Assembly (NCBI GenBank): GCA_965276785.1
Contig: OZ255629.1
Coordinates: 1,984,001 to 2,048,000 of the forward strand
Length of the DNA: 64,000 nt
From: LMUY01 sp965276785
GTDB lineage: Bacteria > Pseudomonadota > Alphaproteobacteria > Acetobacterales > Acetobacteraceae
Reading direction: 5' to 3'
Shown: positions 1 through 8,193 of the stretch, one piece after another
Layout of the letters: each line of letters begins with the position of its first letter
Numbering within the stretch: the stretch's first letter is position 1
Program-made: the position numbers and the translations under genes
The notes under the pieces: model-generated
The model's input: the letters and a program-made list of their open reading frames with translations, nothing else
The model's database searches: none
What the model was told of the DNA's origin: nothing

Positions 1-796
1 ACGCCCATTCGTAGACCACGAAGGCGGCAAAGGCCGGGATGGAGGCTGCCAGGCTCAGCAGCATCCAGCGCGGCCAGCCGGCGCCGTTGCCCTCGACCAG
101 CGGGTAGGACAGCAGCAGCAAGAACAGGCTCAGCAGCGCGATGCCGCCGCCGTCCAGCCTCGGCCGGCCGTCGGCGCGCGAGTCGCGCAGGGTGCGCCCG
201 GCGAAGAACAGCGCCACCGCGCCCACCGGCACGTTGACCAGGAAAATCGGCCGCCAACCCAGGCCGAACAAATCCGCCTGCACCAAGCCGCCGCCGATCA
301 ACTGGGCCGTGATCGAAGCCAGGCCCAGCGTGGTGCCGAAGAAGCCGATGGCCCGGGCGCGCTCATGGTCTGGGAACGTCACGCGGATGATCGCCAGCAC
401 CTGCGGGTTGAGCAGGGCTGCGGTGAGGCCCTGCAACACTCGCGAGGCGATTAGCATCGAGGGGCTGACCGCCAGGCCGCACAAGGCGGAGGCAATGGTG
501 AACCCTACCATGCCGATGATGAACAGGCGCTTGCGGCCGAATAGGTCGCCCAGCCGGCCGCCGGTGACCAGCAGCACGGCGAAGGCGAGGCCATAGGCCG
601 CCACCACCAGTTCCAGGTCGGCGGGCCGTGCGCCCAGACCAGCCTGCATCGAGGGCAGCGCCACGTTCACCACAAAGAAATCGAACGCCGGCAGGAAGGC
701 GCCGGTGAGCAGCACGACCAGCGCCGCCCAGCGCTTCGGGTCCGGCGGCTCCACCACGGGGAGCACGCCGGCTGCGCCCGGGCTCAGGTCGTTCAC
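1..796 (-). CDS. MFS transporter, DHA2/EmrB-like drug:H+ antiporter (partial, C-terminus outside window)
   Basis: Inner-membrane major facilitator protein, probably a proton-driven exporter of a small toxic compound. Translating the minus strand from a GTG at 796 gives an open frame to the window edge (265 codons), so the C-terminal half is missing. Seen: hydrophobic first helix around residues 23-45 and the MFS motif A GGRLGDLFGRKR at residues 79-90; later segments read LIASRVLQGLTAALLNPQ, the usual motif of 14-helix DHA2 exporters. The GTG overlaps the stop codon of the upstream FAD oxidase (GTGA at 793-796), so the two are probably one transcript with coupled translation. The substrate cannot be read from the sequence. 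Confidence 0.85.
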   Translation of the reverse strand, partial: MNDLSPGAAGVLPVVEPPDPKRWAALVVLLTGAFLPAFDFFVVNVALPSMQAGLGARPADLELVVAAYGLAFAVLLVTGGRLGDLFGRKRLFIIGMVGFTIASALCGLAVSPSMLIASRVLQGLTAALLNPQVLAIIRVTFPDHERARAIGFFGTTLGLASITAQLIGGGLVQADLFGLGWRPIFLVNVPVGAVALFFAGRTLRDSRADGRPRLDGGGIALLSLFLLLLSYPLVEGNGAGWPRWMLLSLAASIPAFAAFVVYEWA

Positions 797-2193
797 GGCA
801 GGACCTTGCCCGGGTTCATCAATCCGGCCGGGTCGAGCGCGGCCTTGATCCGCCGCATGGCCTCCAATTCGGCCCCGCCACGCCATTCGGGCATCATGTA
901 GGGCTTGAGCTGACCCACTCCATGCTCGGCGGAGAAGGAGCCGTCCAGCTCGCGCACCACCGCGCCCACCGCGTCCATGATGGCGTGGTCTTGCGCCAGG
1001 AAGGCGGCGGCGTCCATGCCTTCGGGCTGGGCGAAGTTGAAGTGGATGTTGCCGTCGCCGACATGGCCGAAGGCGACGCAGCGGGCGCCGGGGATCAGGG
1101 CCGCGACCGCCTCGGTGCCACGGCGCAGCAGCTCCGGCACGCGGGAGACCGGCACCGACACGTCGTTCTTTACCGAGGCGCCTTCGCGCTTCTGGGCCTC
1201 CGAATGCTCCTCGCGCAGCTTCCACAAGACCAGACGCTGGGTTTCGCTTTCGGCCAAGACGGCGTCGGTGACGGTGCCGTCCTCCATCGCCGTTGCCAGC
1301 ACGGCCTCCAGACCGGCGCGCACGCTGGCGCCCGGCTGGGAACTGGCCAGCTCAAGCAGCGCGTAGTGCGGCGCCGGGCCGATGGGCAGCGTAGCGCCGG
1401 GACTATGCTTCAATACCAGCGCCATGCCGGTCTCGCCCATGTATTCAAACGCCTGCAACGCCGCGCTATCCTGGGCCTGCACCCGGCCGAACAGTGCCAG
1501 CACCGCCTCCAGCGACGGTAGCGCGCAGAGTGCGGCCTCGCGCTGCTGCAACCGCGGCGCCAGCTTCAGGACGGCGGCGGTGATGATGCCAAGCGTGCCC
1601 TCCGACCCGATCAGCAGGTGGCGCAGGCTGTAGCCGGTGTTGTCCTTGCGCAGACGACGCATGCCGCTCCAGATTGAGCCGTCTGGCAGCACCGCCTCCA
1701 GGCCAAGCACCAGGTCACGCGCATTGCCATAGCGGACCGTGTTGTTGCCGCCGGCGTTGGTGGCGAGCACGCCGCCAATCTGCGCCGTGCCTTCCGAGGA
1801 GATCGAGAGCGGCAACAGGCAGCCGGCTTGCGCGGCAGCGTCCTGAGCGGCCTTGAGCGTGGCGCCCGCCTCGATGGAGAGGGTGAGGTCGACCGGGTCG
1901 ACCATGCGCACCCGGTTCATGCGGGCAAGGCTGATCACGACCTGACCCGGGCCGTCTGGCACACCGCCGCCGACCATGCTGGTATTGCCACCCTGCGGCA
2001 CCATCGCCAGGCCGCCTGATATGCAGAGGCGGACGGCTTGTGCCAGCTCCTCCACGCTGGCGGGCCGAAGCACGGCTACAGGCGGTTGCCGGTACAGGCC
2101 GCGCCAGTCCTGCCCGGCCGCGGCCAGGTCCGACGCGGCGGTTAGCATGCCGCGGTCACCCAAGAGGGAGTGCAGCTCTTCCAGTATGGTCAT
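793..2193 (-). CDS. FAD-binding oxidase, GlcD/D-lactate-type (FAD_binding_4 + FAD-oxidase_C)
   Basis: Flavoprotein of the vanillyl-alcohol oxidase/GlcD superfamily, likely oxidising a D-2-hydroxyacid (D-lactate, glycolate or D-2-hydroxyglutarate type) and passing electrons to the quinone pool or an ETF. The 466-residue protein has an N-terminal PCMH FAD domain (VPQGGNTSMVGGGVPDG, then SEGTAQIGGVLATNAGG and GSEGTLGIITAAVLKLAPR) and a C-terminal FAD-oxidase_C domain ending FGHVGDGNIHFN ... EHGVGQLK ... DPAGLMNPGKVLP. The start ATG at 2193 (MTILEEL) gives normal family length; a longer frame to 2277 exists but adds an unconserved leader. It is coupled to the downstream MFS exporter. The exact substrate is not resolvable. 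Confidence 0.9.
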   Translation of the reverse strand: MTILEELHSLLGDRGMLTAASDLAAAGQDWRGLYRQPPVAVLRPASVEELAQAVRLCISGGLAMVPQGGNTSMVGGGVPDGPGQVVISLARMNRVRMVDPVDLTLSIEAGATLKAAQDAAAQAGCLLPLSISSEGTAQIGGVLATNAGGNNTVRYGNARDLVLGLEAVLPDGSIWSGMRRLRKDNTGYSLRHLLIGSEGTLGIITAAVLKLAPRLQQREAALCALPSLEAVLALFGRVQAQDSAALQAFEYMGETGMALVLKHSPGATLPIGPAPHYALLELASSQPGASVRAGLEAVLATAMEDGTVTDAVLAESETQRLVLWKLREEHSEAQKREGASVKNDVSVPVSRVPELLRRGTEAVAALIPGARCVAFGHVGDGNIHFNFAQPEGMDAAAFLAQDHAIMDAVGAVVRELDGSFSAEHGVGQLKPYMMPEWRGGAELEAMRRIKAALDPAGLMNPGKVLP

Positions 2194-2375
2194 TGGCGGT
2201 CCCAGCGGGAGGCTAGAAAGCGGTAATTGGGCGCGTGGGTGCGGCACGGCAATGCATGCTATCGGCGCGGCTGGCATGCTCGGGCGCTGCCGCGTGCGTG
2301 CCGGTGAGCTCGCTCACAGCAGGGCGGACTTCGTTTCGTTATACTACCATGGCGTTGTTGAGAGGAGTAAGCGCC

Positions 2376-2549
2376 ATGGCTCGCCTGGAAGATGCCGCTG
2401 CTGCGTCCCGCCTGTCGGAGGCTGAGCTTGGCCGCCTGCTGGGCCACTTGGAAACCGTTCCGCCGCGCGTGCCGCCTCGCTTGGTCGCACGCTGGATTGT
2501 GGACGAGCCCACCGGCCGACCCGTCTGCTGCTGGTCGCTCGCGCGGTGA
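2376..2549 (+). CDS. small hypothetical protein (57 aa)
   Basis: Short ORF not assigned to a family. Support is indirect: a good Shine-Dalgarno (AGGAG at 2363-2367) lies eight bases before the ATG at 2376, and a TATACT that could serve as -10 sits at 2340-2345. No convincing -35 is visible. The product MARLEDAAAASRLSEAEL... ends IVDEPTGRPVCCWSLAR and has no membrane segment. It is divergent from the FAD oxidase and converges on the IS element. It may be genuine or a chance ORF. Confidence 0.45.
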   Translation: MARLEDAAAASRLSEAELGRLLGHLETVPPRVPPRLVARWIVDEPTGRPVCCWSLAR

Positions 2550-2673
2550 AACCAGCAGCCGTTAGGTGGTGTGGCGATTTAAGGCCGCGCCTATGGTGCC
2601 GGGCGACTGTGTTGGTTCGTCGCAAGGGCTCGTCGCAATAACGGGAGTGACGCCAGGACTTATACCGGTCAGC

Positions 2674-3246
2674 TTAGAAGCTGACTTGGTTGAGGTAGGG
2701 GTAGCTAGTTAGGGATTGCAGTTGGGCTGCGGTCAGCTTTTGCCATGCGATGCAAAGCGCATCGACGATGGCGTCGTAGCTGTTGAGGAGCCTGTGGCTG
2801 AGATAGCGCTCGCGCAGGTAGAGCCAAACGCGTTCGACTGGGTTGAGCTCGGGGCTGTAGGGCGGCAGCAGGATCAGCGACACGTTGGCCGGCATGGTGA
2901 GGTCGTTGGTGACGTGCCAGCCGGCCTGATCCATGACCATGGCAGCGTGTTCGTCCTTGGCCAAGGTGGCGGCGAACTGGTCGACGAACAGCTGCATGGT
3001 GGCGGTGTTCAGCTCTGGCAGCACCAGGGCGAACGCGCTGCCAGTCTTCGGCTGCACGGCGGCGAACAGGTGCGTCCAGGTGTAACGCTGGTCGCACAAG
3101 CCGGGCGGGCGTTGGCCGCGGGTGAACCAGCGATGGCAGGTGCGGCCTTTCTGGCCGAACCGCGCCTCATCCTGAAACCACAGCGTCAGGCGGCGGCCCG
3201 GATGCGCCTGCGCGATGGTGTCCAGCTCGCTCTGCAGCCCCCTTTT
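2674..3246 (-). CDS. IS630-family transposase, DDE catalytic reading frame (orfB)
   Basis: Catalytic domain of the same transposase in the -1 frame relative to orfA. Three catalytic positions are recognisable: Asp in LTLWFQDEARFG, Asp in AMVMDQAGWH, and Glu in LPPYSPELNPVERVW. It ends YPYLNQVSF with TAA at 2674-2676, almost at the left TIR. The frame is open further upstream, to 3387, but that leader is the shadow of orfA and no good start or RBS was found, so an independent protein is unlikely. Joined to orfA, the product would be about 353 residues, a normal IS630 length. Confidence 0.8.
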   Translation of the reverse strand, partial: KRGLQSELDTIAQAHPGRRLTLWFQDEARFGQKGRTCHRWFTRGQRPPGLCDQRYTWTHLFAAVQPKTGSAFALVLPELNTATMQLFVDQFAATLAKDEHAAMVMDQAGWHVTNDLTMPANVSLILLPPYSPELNPVERVWLYLRERYLSHRLLNSYDAIVDALCIAWQKLTAAQLQSLTSYPYLNQVSF

Positions 3247-3737
3247 GACCAGGTCTGTCGTGCTACCGGGTCGGCCTTGGGATGCGACGGCCGGGCCTTC
3301 TGCCGCGACAAGCCCAGTTTGCGCATCAGCTTGGACATGTGCGCCTCGTGGTAGTCGACCTTCCAGCGCCGCGCGATCTCGGCACACAGCTCGGCCAGCG
3401 TCCAGGCCGACACGCCCGTCTTCTCGATGTCCGGACCATCCAGCACCAGCTTGCGCAGCTCGGCCATACGGCTGTCGTCCAGCCGCGGCTTTGGTCCAGG
3501 CCGGGGCCGGTCGTGCAGGCCGTCCAAGCCCTCGGCGTTGTAGCGCATGACCGCATCGCGCAGCGCCTGGCGCTCCATGCCGGCCAGGCGCGCTGCCTCG
3601 GCCCGCGTCATGCCTTCCAGCGCGTTGGCGATTGCCATCATCCGCGCCGCCGCTGATCGGTCAGGTTCTACACGCGCCCGCTTGCGCAGTTCTGCCCCCG
3701 ACAGCTTCTCGCTGATCACCAGCCGCTTGCCCTTCAT
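3186..3737 (-). CDS. IS630-family transposase, N-terminal reading frame (orfA)
   Basis: DNA-binding part of the transposase: two helix-turn-helix/winged-helix segments, RAEAARLAGMERQALRDAVMRY near residues 45-66 and the YHEAHMSKLMRKLGLSRQKARP region near 125-145, with the GLDGLHDRPRPGPKPRL linker typical of IS630. Homology ends at about residue 164 (VARQTW). After that this frame runs into unrelated sequence, while the catalytic domain continues in the -1 frame. Full function needs either -1 frameshifting at the A4G5 run (3238-3246) or is lost through a single-base deletion. Confidence 0.85.
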   Translation of the reverse strand: MKGKRLVISEKLSGAELRKRARVEPDRSAAARMMAIANALEGMTRAEAARLAGMERQALRDAVMRYNAEGLDGLHDRPRPGPKPRLDDSRMAELRKLVLDGPDIEKTGVSAWTLAELCAEIARRWKVDYHEAHMSKLMRKLGLSRQKARPSHPKADPVARQTWSKGGCRASWTPSRRRIRAAA

Positions 3738-3827
3738 CGCCCCTACCCCGCACAGCCCCAGCGAGGCCAGCAGGCTCCACCGAGCCGCTCAAAATCACAG
3801 GCGAGTCATCAACCGCGCTGGCCGGTA

Positions 3828-6800
3828 TTACTCGGCGGCGGCTGGGCCGACGGCTCGGCGGGCGAAGCGCAATCGGGCGCGTTCGAACGCTAGATAGATT
3901 ACCGGCGTGGTGTAAAGCGTCAGCAATTGGCTCAGGAGCAAGCCGCCGACGATGGTGACGCCCAGCGGGAAGCGCAGCTCCGACCCGGTGCCGTGCTCCA
4001 GCGCCAGCGGCAACGCGCCGAGCAAGGCGGCCGCGGTCGTCATCATGATCGGGCGGAAGCGCAGCAGGCAGGCCTCCTCGATGGCGGCTTGCGGCGATAG
4101 ACCGCGGTCCCGTTCCGCCTCCACCGCGAAATCGATCATTATGATGGCGTTCTTCTTCACGATCCCCATCAGCAACACGATGCCGACCAGCGCTACCAGC
4201 GATAGGTCCAGCCCAAACAGCCGCAACGCCAGCAGCGCCCCGATGCCGGCGGAGGGCAGCGTGGAGAGGATCGTTACCGGGTGGATCGTGCTCTCGTAGA
4301 GCACGCCCAGTACGATGTAGATCACCACTACCGCTGCCAAAATCAGCCAAGGCTCGGACGCCAGGGAGCGTTGGAACTCGGCCGCGTCGCCGCCATAGCT
4401 GCCGTTCACCGTCTCTGGCAGGCCCAGCGCCGCTTCCGCCCGCGCGACCGCGGCGACAGCCTCCCCCAGCGACGCATTGGACGCCAGGTCGAACGACAGG
4501 GTGACGGACGGGAACTGCTGCTCGTGGGTGATCGCCAGTGGGCCAACCGTGCGGGTGATCTTGGCCAGGGCCGATAATGGAACCATCGACTGCGGCGCGC
4601 CCGCCACGCTGGCGCCGCTGGTGGTGCTCTGCCCCTGGGCGGAGAGCACGCCGGGCACGCGCAAGCGCAGCAGCGAAGCCGGGTCTGCCTGCCAGGCCGG
4701 ATCGGCTTCGAGGATCACCCGGTATTGGTTGTTCTGCGCGAAGATCGTGCTGATCTGGCGTTGGCCAAAGCTGTCGTACAGGACGTCCTGGATGGTCTGC
4801 ATCGACACGCCGAGGCGCTGCGCCGCCTCCCGGTCCACCGCAACCTTGGTGACCAGGCCCTGGTCCTGCTGGTCGCTGGCGACATTGCGCAGTTCCGGCA
4901 TTTGCCGGAGCCGCTCGAGCAGGCGCGGCGCCCAGGTGGCGAGTTCGGCGGCATCCGTGTCCACCAGCGTGTATTGGTATTGCGTGCGGCTGACTTTGGT
5001 GCCGATCTGGATATCCTGCACCGGCTGGGTGAATACGGTGAGCCCGGGGATGGCGCGGGCCGCGGCCTGCAACCGCGCTTGCACGGCCGACACCCCGTCG
5101 CGCTGCCGCCTTGGCTTGAGCGCGATGGTCACTTGCCCGGCATTGGGCGTGGCGTTGGTGGACCCGGCGCCGACGAATGAGACCACGTCCGTGACCGCCG
5201 GGTCGGCCTTTGCGGCGGCGGCGAAGCGGGCCTGTAGCTTGGCCATCGCCGGCACCGAGATGGCTTGGCTGGCCTCGGTGACGGCGACGATGACCCCCGT
5301 GTCCTGCGCCGGCAGGAAGCCCTTCGGTGCCGCCAGGTAGAGCAACACTGTGCCCGCCAGGGACGCGGCCGCCAGCCCCAGCACCAACGGCTGCGCCGCC
5401 AGCGCCCAGCGCAGCGTGCGGCGGTAGAACGCCAGGCTGCGGCGGAAGAGGGCCTCGAAGCCGCGCGCCAGCCAGCCGGCCTGCCCCGGCACCACCGGGC
5501 GCAGCAGCCTGCCGCACATCATGGGCGTGAGCGTGAGCGACACGATGGCCGACACCACCACGGACACGGCCAGCGTGACGGCAAACTCGTTGAACAGCCG
5601 GCCAACCACCCCCGTCATGAACAGCAGCGGGATGAACACCGCGATCAGCGAGACGGTCAGCGACACGATGGTGAAGCCGATCTGCTTGGCCCCGCGATAG
5701 GCGGCGGTGAGCGGCGGCACGCCACCCTCAATGAAGCGGACAACGTTCTCGATCATGACGATGGCATCGTCCACCACGAAGCCGGTCGACACCGTGAGCG
5801 CCATGAGGGAGAGGTTGTCGAGCGCGAAGCCGAGCAACGACATCACGCCGAACGTGCCCATCAGCGAGAGCGGCAGCGCGATCCCGGGAATCACCGTCGC
5901 GCGCCAGGAGCCGAGGAACAGGTAGATCACCGCGATCACCAGGGCGATCGCCAGCACCAGGGTGAACTGCACGTCCGCCACGGAGGCGCGGATGGTTTGC
6001 GTGCGGTCCATCACCACTTGCAGCCCGATGCCGGCCGGCAGCGAACCCTCGAGCGCCGGCAGCGCTTCGCGGATGGCCGCCACGGTTTGCACGATGTTGG
6101 CGCCGGGCTGGCGCTGGATGTCGAGCACCACGGCGGGGCGGCCGTTCAACTCGGAGAGCACGCGCGTGTTTTCCACCCCCGCGACCACGCTGCCGACGTC
6201 CTGCAGGCGCAGCGGACCGGAATCGCGATAGCTGATGATGAGGCTGCGATAGGCGTCCGGCGTGAGCAATTGGTCGTTGGTGGCGAGCGCGAAGGATTGC
6301 CGGTGGCCATCAAACCCGCCTTTGGCGCCGTTCACGTTGGCGGCGGCCACCGCGGTGCGCACGTCCTCCATCGACAGGTTGTAGGCAGCCAGCCGCGCCG
6401 GGTCGATGCGCACGCGGATGGCCCGGCGCAGCCCGCCCTGCACCGTAACCTTGCCCACGCCGTCGATCTGGCTGAGCTTGGGCTGCAGCAAGGTGTCCGC
6501 CGCGTCGGCCACCCGGTCGAGCGGCACGCTGTCGGAGGTGAGCGCTAGCGTGACCACCGGCGCGTCCGCCGGGTTCACCTTGGAGTAGACCGGCGGATAC
6601 GGCAGCGTGGTGGGCAGCGTGCCGGCCGCAGCGTTGATGGCGGCCTGCACGTCTTGCGCCGCGCCGTCCATCGAGCGGGACAGGTTGAACTGCAGCGTGA
6701 TCTGGCTGATGCCCTCGCCGCTGGTGCTCTCCATCGACGCCAGCCCGGTGATCTCGCCCAATTGACGCTCGAGGCTTGCGGTGACCAGCGTGGCGGTTAC

Positions 6801-6971
6801 CTCCGGGCTCGCGCCGGGCAATTGCGTGGTGACCTGGATGGTGGGGAAATCTACCTGCGGCAGGGCGGAGACCGGCAGCGCGCGGTAGCCGAGCAGCCCC
6901 GCCAGTAACACGGCCACCGCCAGCAGCCCCGTCGCGATCGGCCGCGCGATGAAGGGCGCGGATATGTTCAC
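3828..6971 (-). CDS. RND efflux pump permease, MdtB/MdtC-like (AcrB family)
   Basis: Inner-membrane proton/drug antiporter of the hydrophobe/amphiphile efflux family; it takes substrates from the periplasm or outer leaflet and works with the adaptor and outer membrane factor encoded just upstream. The 1047-residue length is normal. Seen: N-terminal IARPIATGLLAVAVLLAGLLGYRALPVSALPQVDFPTIQV split over the first helix and porter domain, the conserved TM4 segment GFVVDDAIVMIENVVR with its tandem Asp, the second-half GIVKKNAIIMIDFAVE, and the final YTTPVIYL. It starts 7 bp after the adaptor gene. The terminal TAA directly abuts an IS630 element without damage. It resembles MdtB/C more than AcrB by its N-terminus; substrate range is unknown. 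Confidence 0.95.
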   Translation of the reverse strand: MNISAPFIARPIATGLLAVAVLLAGLLGYRALPVSALPQVDFPTIQVTTQLPGASPEVTATLVTASLERQLGEITGLASMESTSGEGISQITLQFNLSRSMDGAAQDVQAAINAAAGTLPTTLPYPPVYSKVNPADAPVVTLALTSDSVPLDRVADAADTLLQPKLSQIDGVGKVTVQGGLRRAIRVRIDPARLAAYNLSMEDVRTAVAAANVNGAKGGFDGHRQSFALATNDQLLTPDAYRSLIISYRDSGPLRLQDVGSVVAGVENTRVLSELNGRPAVVLDIQRQPGANIVQTVAAIREALPALEGSLPAGIGLQVVMDRTQTIRASVADVQFTLVLAIALVIAVIYLFLGSWRATVIPGIALPLSLMGTFGVMSLLGFALDNLSLMALTVSTGFVVDDAIVMIENVVRFIEGGVPPLTAAYRGAKQIGFTIVSLTVSLIAVFIPLLFMTGVVGRLFNEFAVTLAVSVVVSAIVSLTLTPMMCGRLLRPVVPGQAGWLARGFEALFRRSLAFYRRTLRWALAAQPLVLGLAAASLAGTVLLYLAAPKGFLPAQDTGVIVAVTEASQAISVPAMAKLQARFAAAAKADPAVTDVVSFVGAGSTNATPNAGQVTIALKPRRQRDGVSAVQARLQAAARAIPGLTVFTQPVQDIQIGTKVSRTQYQYTLVDTDAAELATWAPRLLERLRQMPELRNVASDQQDQGLVTKVAVDREAAQRLGVSMQTIQDVLYDSFGQRQISTIFAQNNQYRVILEADPAWQADPASLLRLRVPGVLSAQGQSTTSGASVAGAPQSMVPLSALAKITRTVGPLAITHEQQFPSVTLSFDLASNASLGEAVAAVARAEAALGLPETVNGSYGGDAAEFQRSLASEPWLILAAVVVIYIVLGVLYESTIHPVTILSTLPSAGIGALLALRLFGLDLSLVALVGIVLLMGIVKKNAIIMIDFAVEAERDRGLSPQAAIEEACLLRFRPIMMTTAAALLGALPLALEHGTGSELRFPLGVTIVGGLLLSQLLTLYTTPVIYLAFERARLRFARRAVGPAAAE

Positions 6972-6978
6972 CGGCGGC

Positions 6979-8193
6979 TCACGGCGCGGCGGAGGCGCGC
7001 TGCCCAGCGATGCGCGGCCGCTGTGGCGTGGCGACTTCGGCCGGCTCGCTGCTCTCGGGCACCGACACGCGCGCGCCGTTGGTGAGCCGGGAGGCGCCGT
7101 CGGTCACCACCCGGTCGCCCGGCTGCAACCCAGCCAGCACCACGGACACGGCCTCGTCCTCATGGCCCACGGTGAGCGGCCGGCGCACTGCCGTGCCGTC
7201 GCTCGCGACCACATAGGCGTATGCGCCCGGCGGGCCGCGCTGCACCGCGACGGGCGGCACCGTCACCACCCCGCGCTCGGTGCGGACCAGCAGGCGCACA
7301 TTGATGAAGCCGCCGGGCCAGAGCGCCAGGCCGGCATTGGGGAACGTCGCCTTCAGCTTGATGGTGCCGGTGTTCTGGTCGACCGTGTTGTCCAGCACCG
7401 CCAATTGGCCGCGGTCCATCGGGGCGCCGCTGGCGGCGATGTCGCCCTGCGGAAAGGCCAATACCTCGGGCGTGCCCGCGTGCATGGCCGCCGCCACCTC
7501 CGGCAGAGTTTGCTGCGGCAAGGTGAACACCACCGAAATCGGCTGCAACTGGGTGATCACCACCAGCGGCGTGGTGTCCGCTGCATGGACGATGTTACCC
7601 TGGTCGACCTGCCGGATGCCGGTGCGGCCGGCGAGCGGGCTGGCGATGGTGGTGTAGGATAGGTTGGTCCGCGCGGTGTCGATCTGCGCCTGGTCTTGCT
7701 CAATCAGCGCCACGTCTTGCGCCACCAAAGCTTTCTGCGTGTCGGAGGTCTGGCTCGACGTGTAGGCCGTGGCGGCCAGCTTCTGGTAACGCACCAGATC
7801 CACTCTGGCGTTGGCCAGGCTTGCCTCGTCCTGTGCCTTCTTCGCCACGGCCTGGTCGAGCGACGCCTGGTACGGCCGCGGGTCGATGCGGGCCAGCACG
7901 TCGCCGGCCTTCACGTCCTGGCCTTCCACGAAGCGCACCTCGGTCAACGGGCCGTCGATCATGGCCTTGATGTTGACGGTGTTGAACGCCTGCACCGTGC
8001 CCAACGCGTCGAGATACTCGGGTACGTCTGCCACGGTGGCGGTCGCGGTCAGCACCGGGATGGCGTCCCCGTCCTTGGTGCCGGGCCGGCCGGTACGCGC
8101 CTTCACCGAGGCGGGGCCGTGCAGGGCGTAAAACCCAGCAGCGGCAAGGCCGGCCAGCAGAACGACGGCAACTAGCAGGCGCTGACGCGTCAT
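6979..8193 (-). CDS. RND periplasmic adaptor (membrane fusion protein), MdtA-like
   Basis: Periplasmic adaptor bridging the RND pump and the outer membrane channel. The start ATG at 8193 overlaps the stop of the outer membrane factor (ATGA), giving 404 residues. Features: an N-terminal membrane anchor (LLVAVVLLAGLAAAGFYAL), a lipoyl half-motif VRFVEGQDVKAGDVLARIDPRPY, an alpha-hairpin region near residues 100-165, the second lipoyl half SPLAGRTGIRQVDQGNIV, a beta-barrel, and the membrane-proximal GLQPGDRVVTDGASRLTNGARV. No lipobox is present, so anchoring is probably by the N-terminal helix. A longer start at 8223 is possible but less likely given the overlap. Confidence 0.93.
   Translation of the reverse strand: MTRQRLLVAVVLLAGLAAAGFYALHGPASVKARTGRPGTKDGDAIPVLTATATVADVPEYLDALGTVQAFNTVNIKAMIDGPLTEVRFVEGQDVKAGDVLARIDPRPYQASLDQAVAKKAQDEASLANARVDLVRYQKLAATAYTSSQTSDTQKALVAQDVALIEQDQAQIDTARTNLSYTTIASPLAGRTGIRQVDQGNIVHAADTTPLVVITQLQPISVVFTLPQQTLPEVAAAMHAGTPEVLAFPQGDIAASGAPMDRGQLAVLDNTVDQNTGTIKLKATFPNAGLALWPGGFINVRLLVRTERGVVTVPPVAVQRGPPGAYAYVVASDGTAVRRPLTVGHEDEAVSVVLAGLQPGDRVVTDGASRLTNGARVSVPESSEPAEVATPQRPRIAGQRASAAP

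Larger units (their letters stand above)
2665..3825 (-). mobile_element. IS630-family insertion sequence, 1161 bp
   Basis: A complete-looking IS630/Tc1-type element. Imperfect terminal inverted repeats begin CCGGTCAGC on the left and CCGGCCAGC read inward from the right, with about 16 of 25 matches over the outer 25 bp. TA dinucleotides flank both ends (2663-2664 and 3826-3827), as expected for this family, which duplicates a TA target. The element carries a two-frame transposase on the minus strand. Its right end abuts the TAA stop codon of the RND pump gene (3828-3830), so the pump is intact. Ends were set by eye from the TIR and TA pattern. Confidence 0.85.

Noticed and set aside
2340..2375. 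Full promoter for the 57-aa ORF
   Set aside because: TATACT is a good -10 but the sequence 17 bp upstream (CAGCAG) is not a -35, so only the ORF is listed.
5265..6548. 427-codon plus-strand frame opposite the RND pump
   Set aside because: His/Arg/Gln-rich composition and no RBS; it is the antisense image of the pump's codon-biased third positions.
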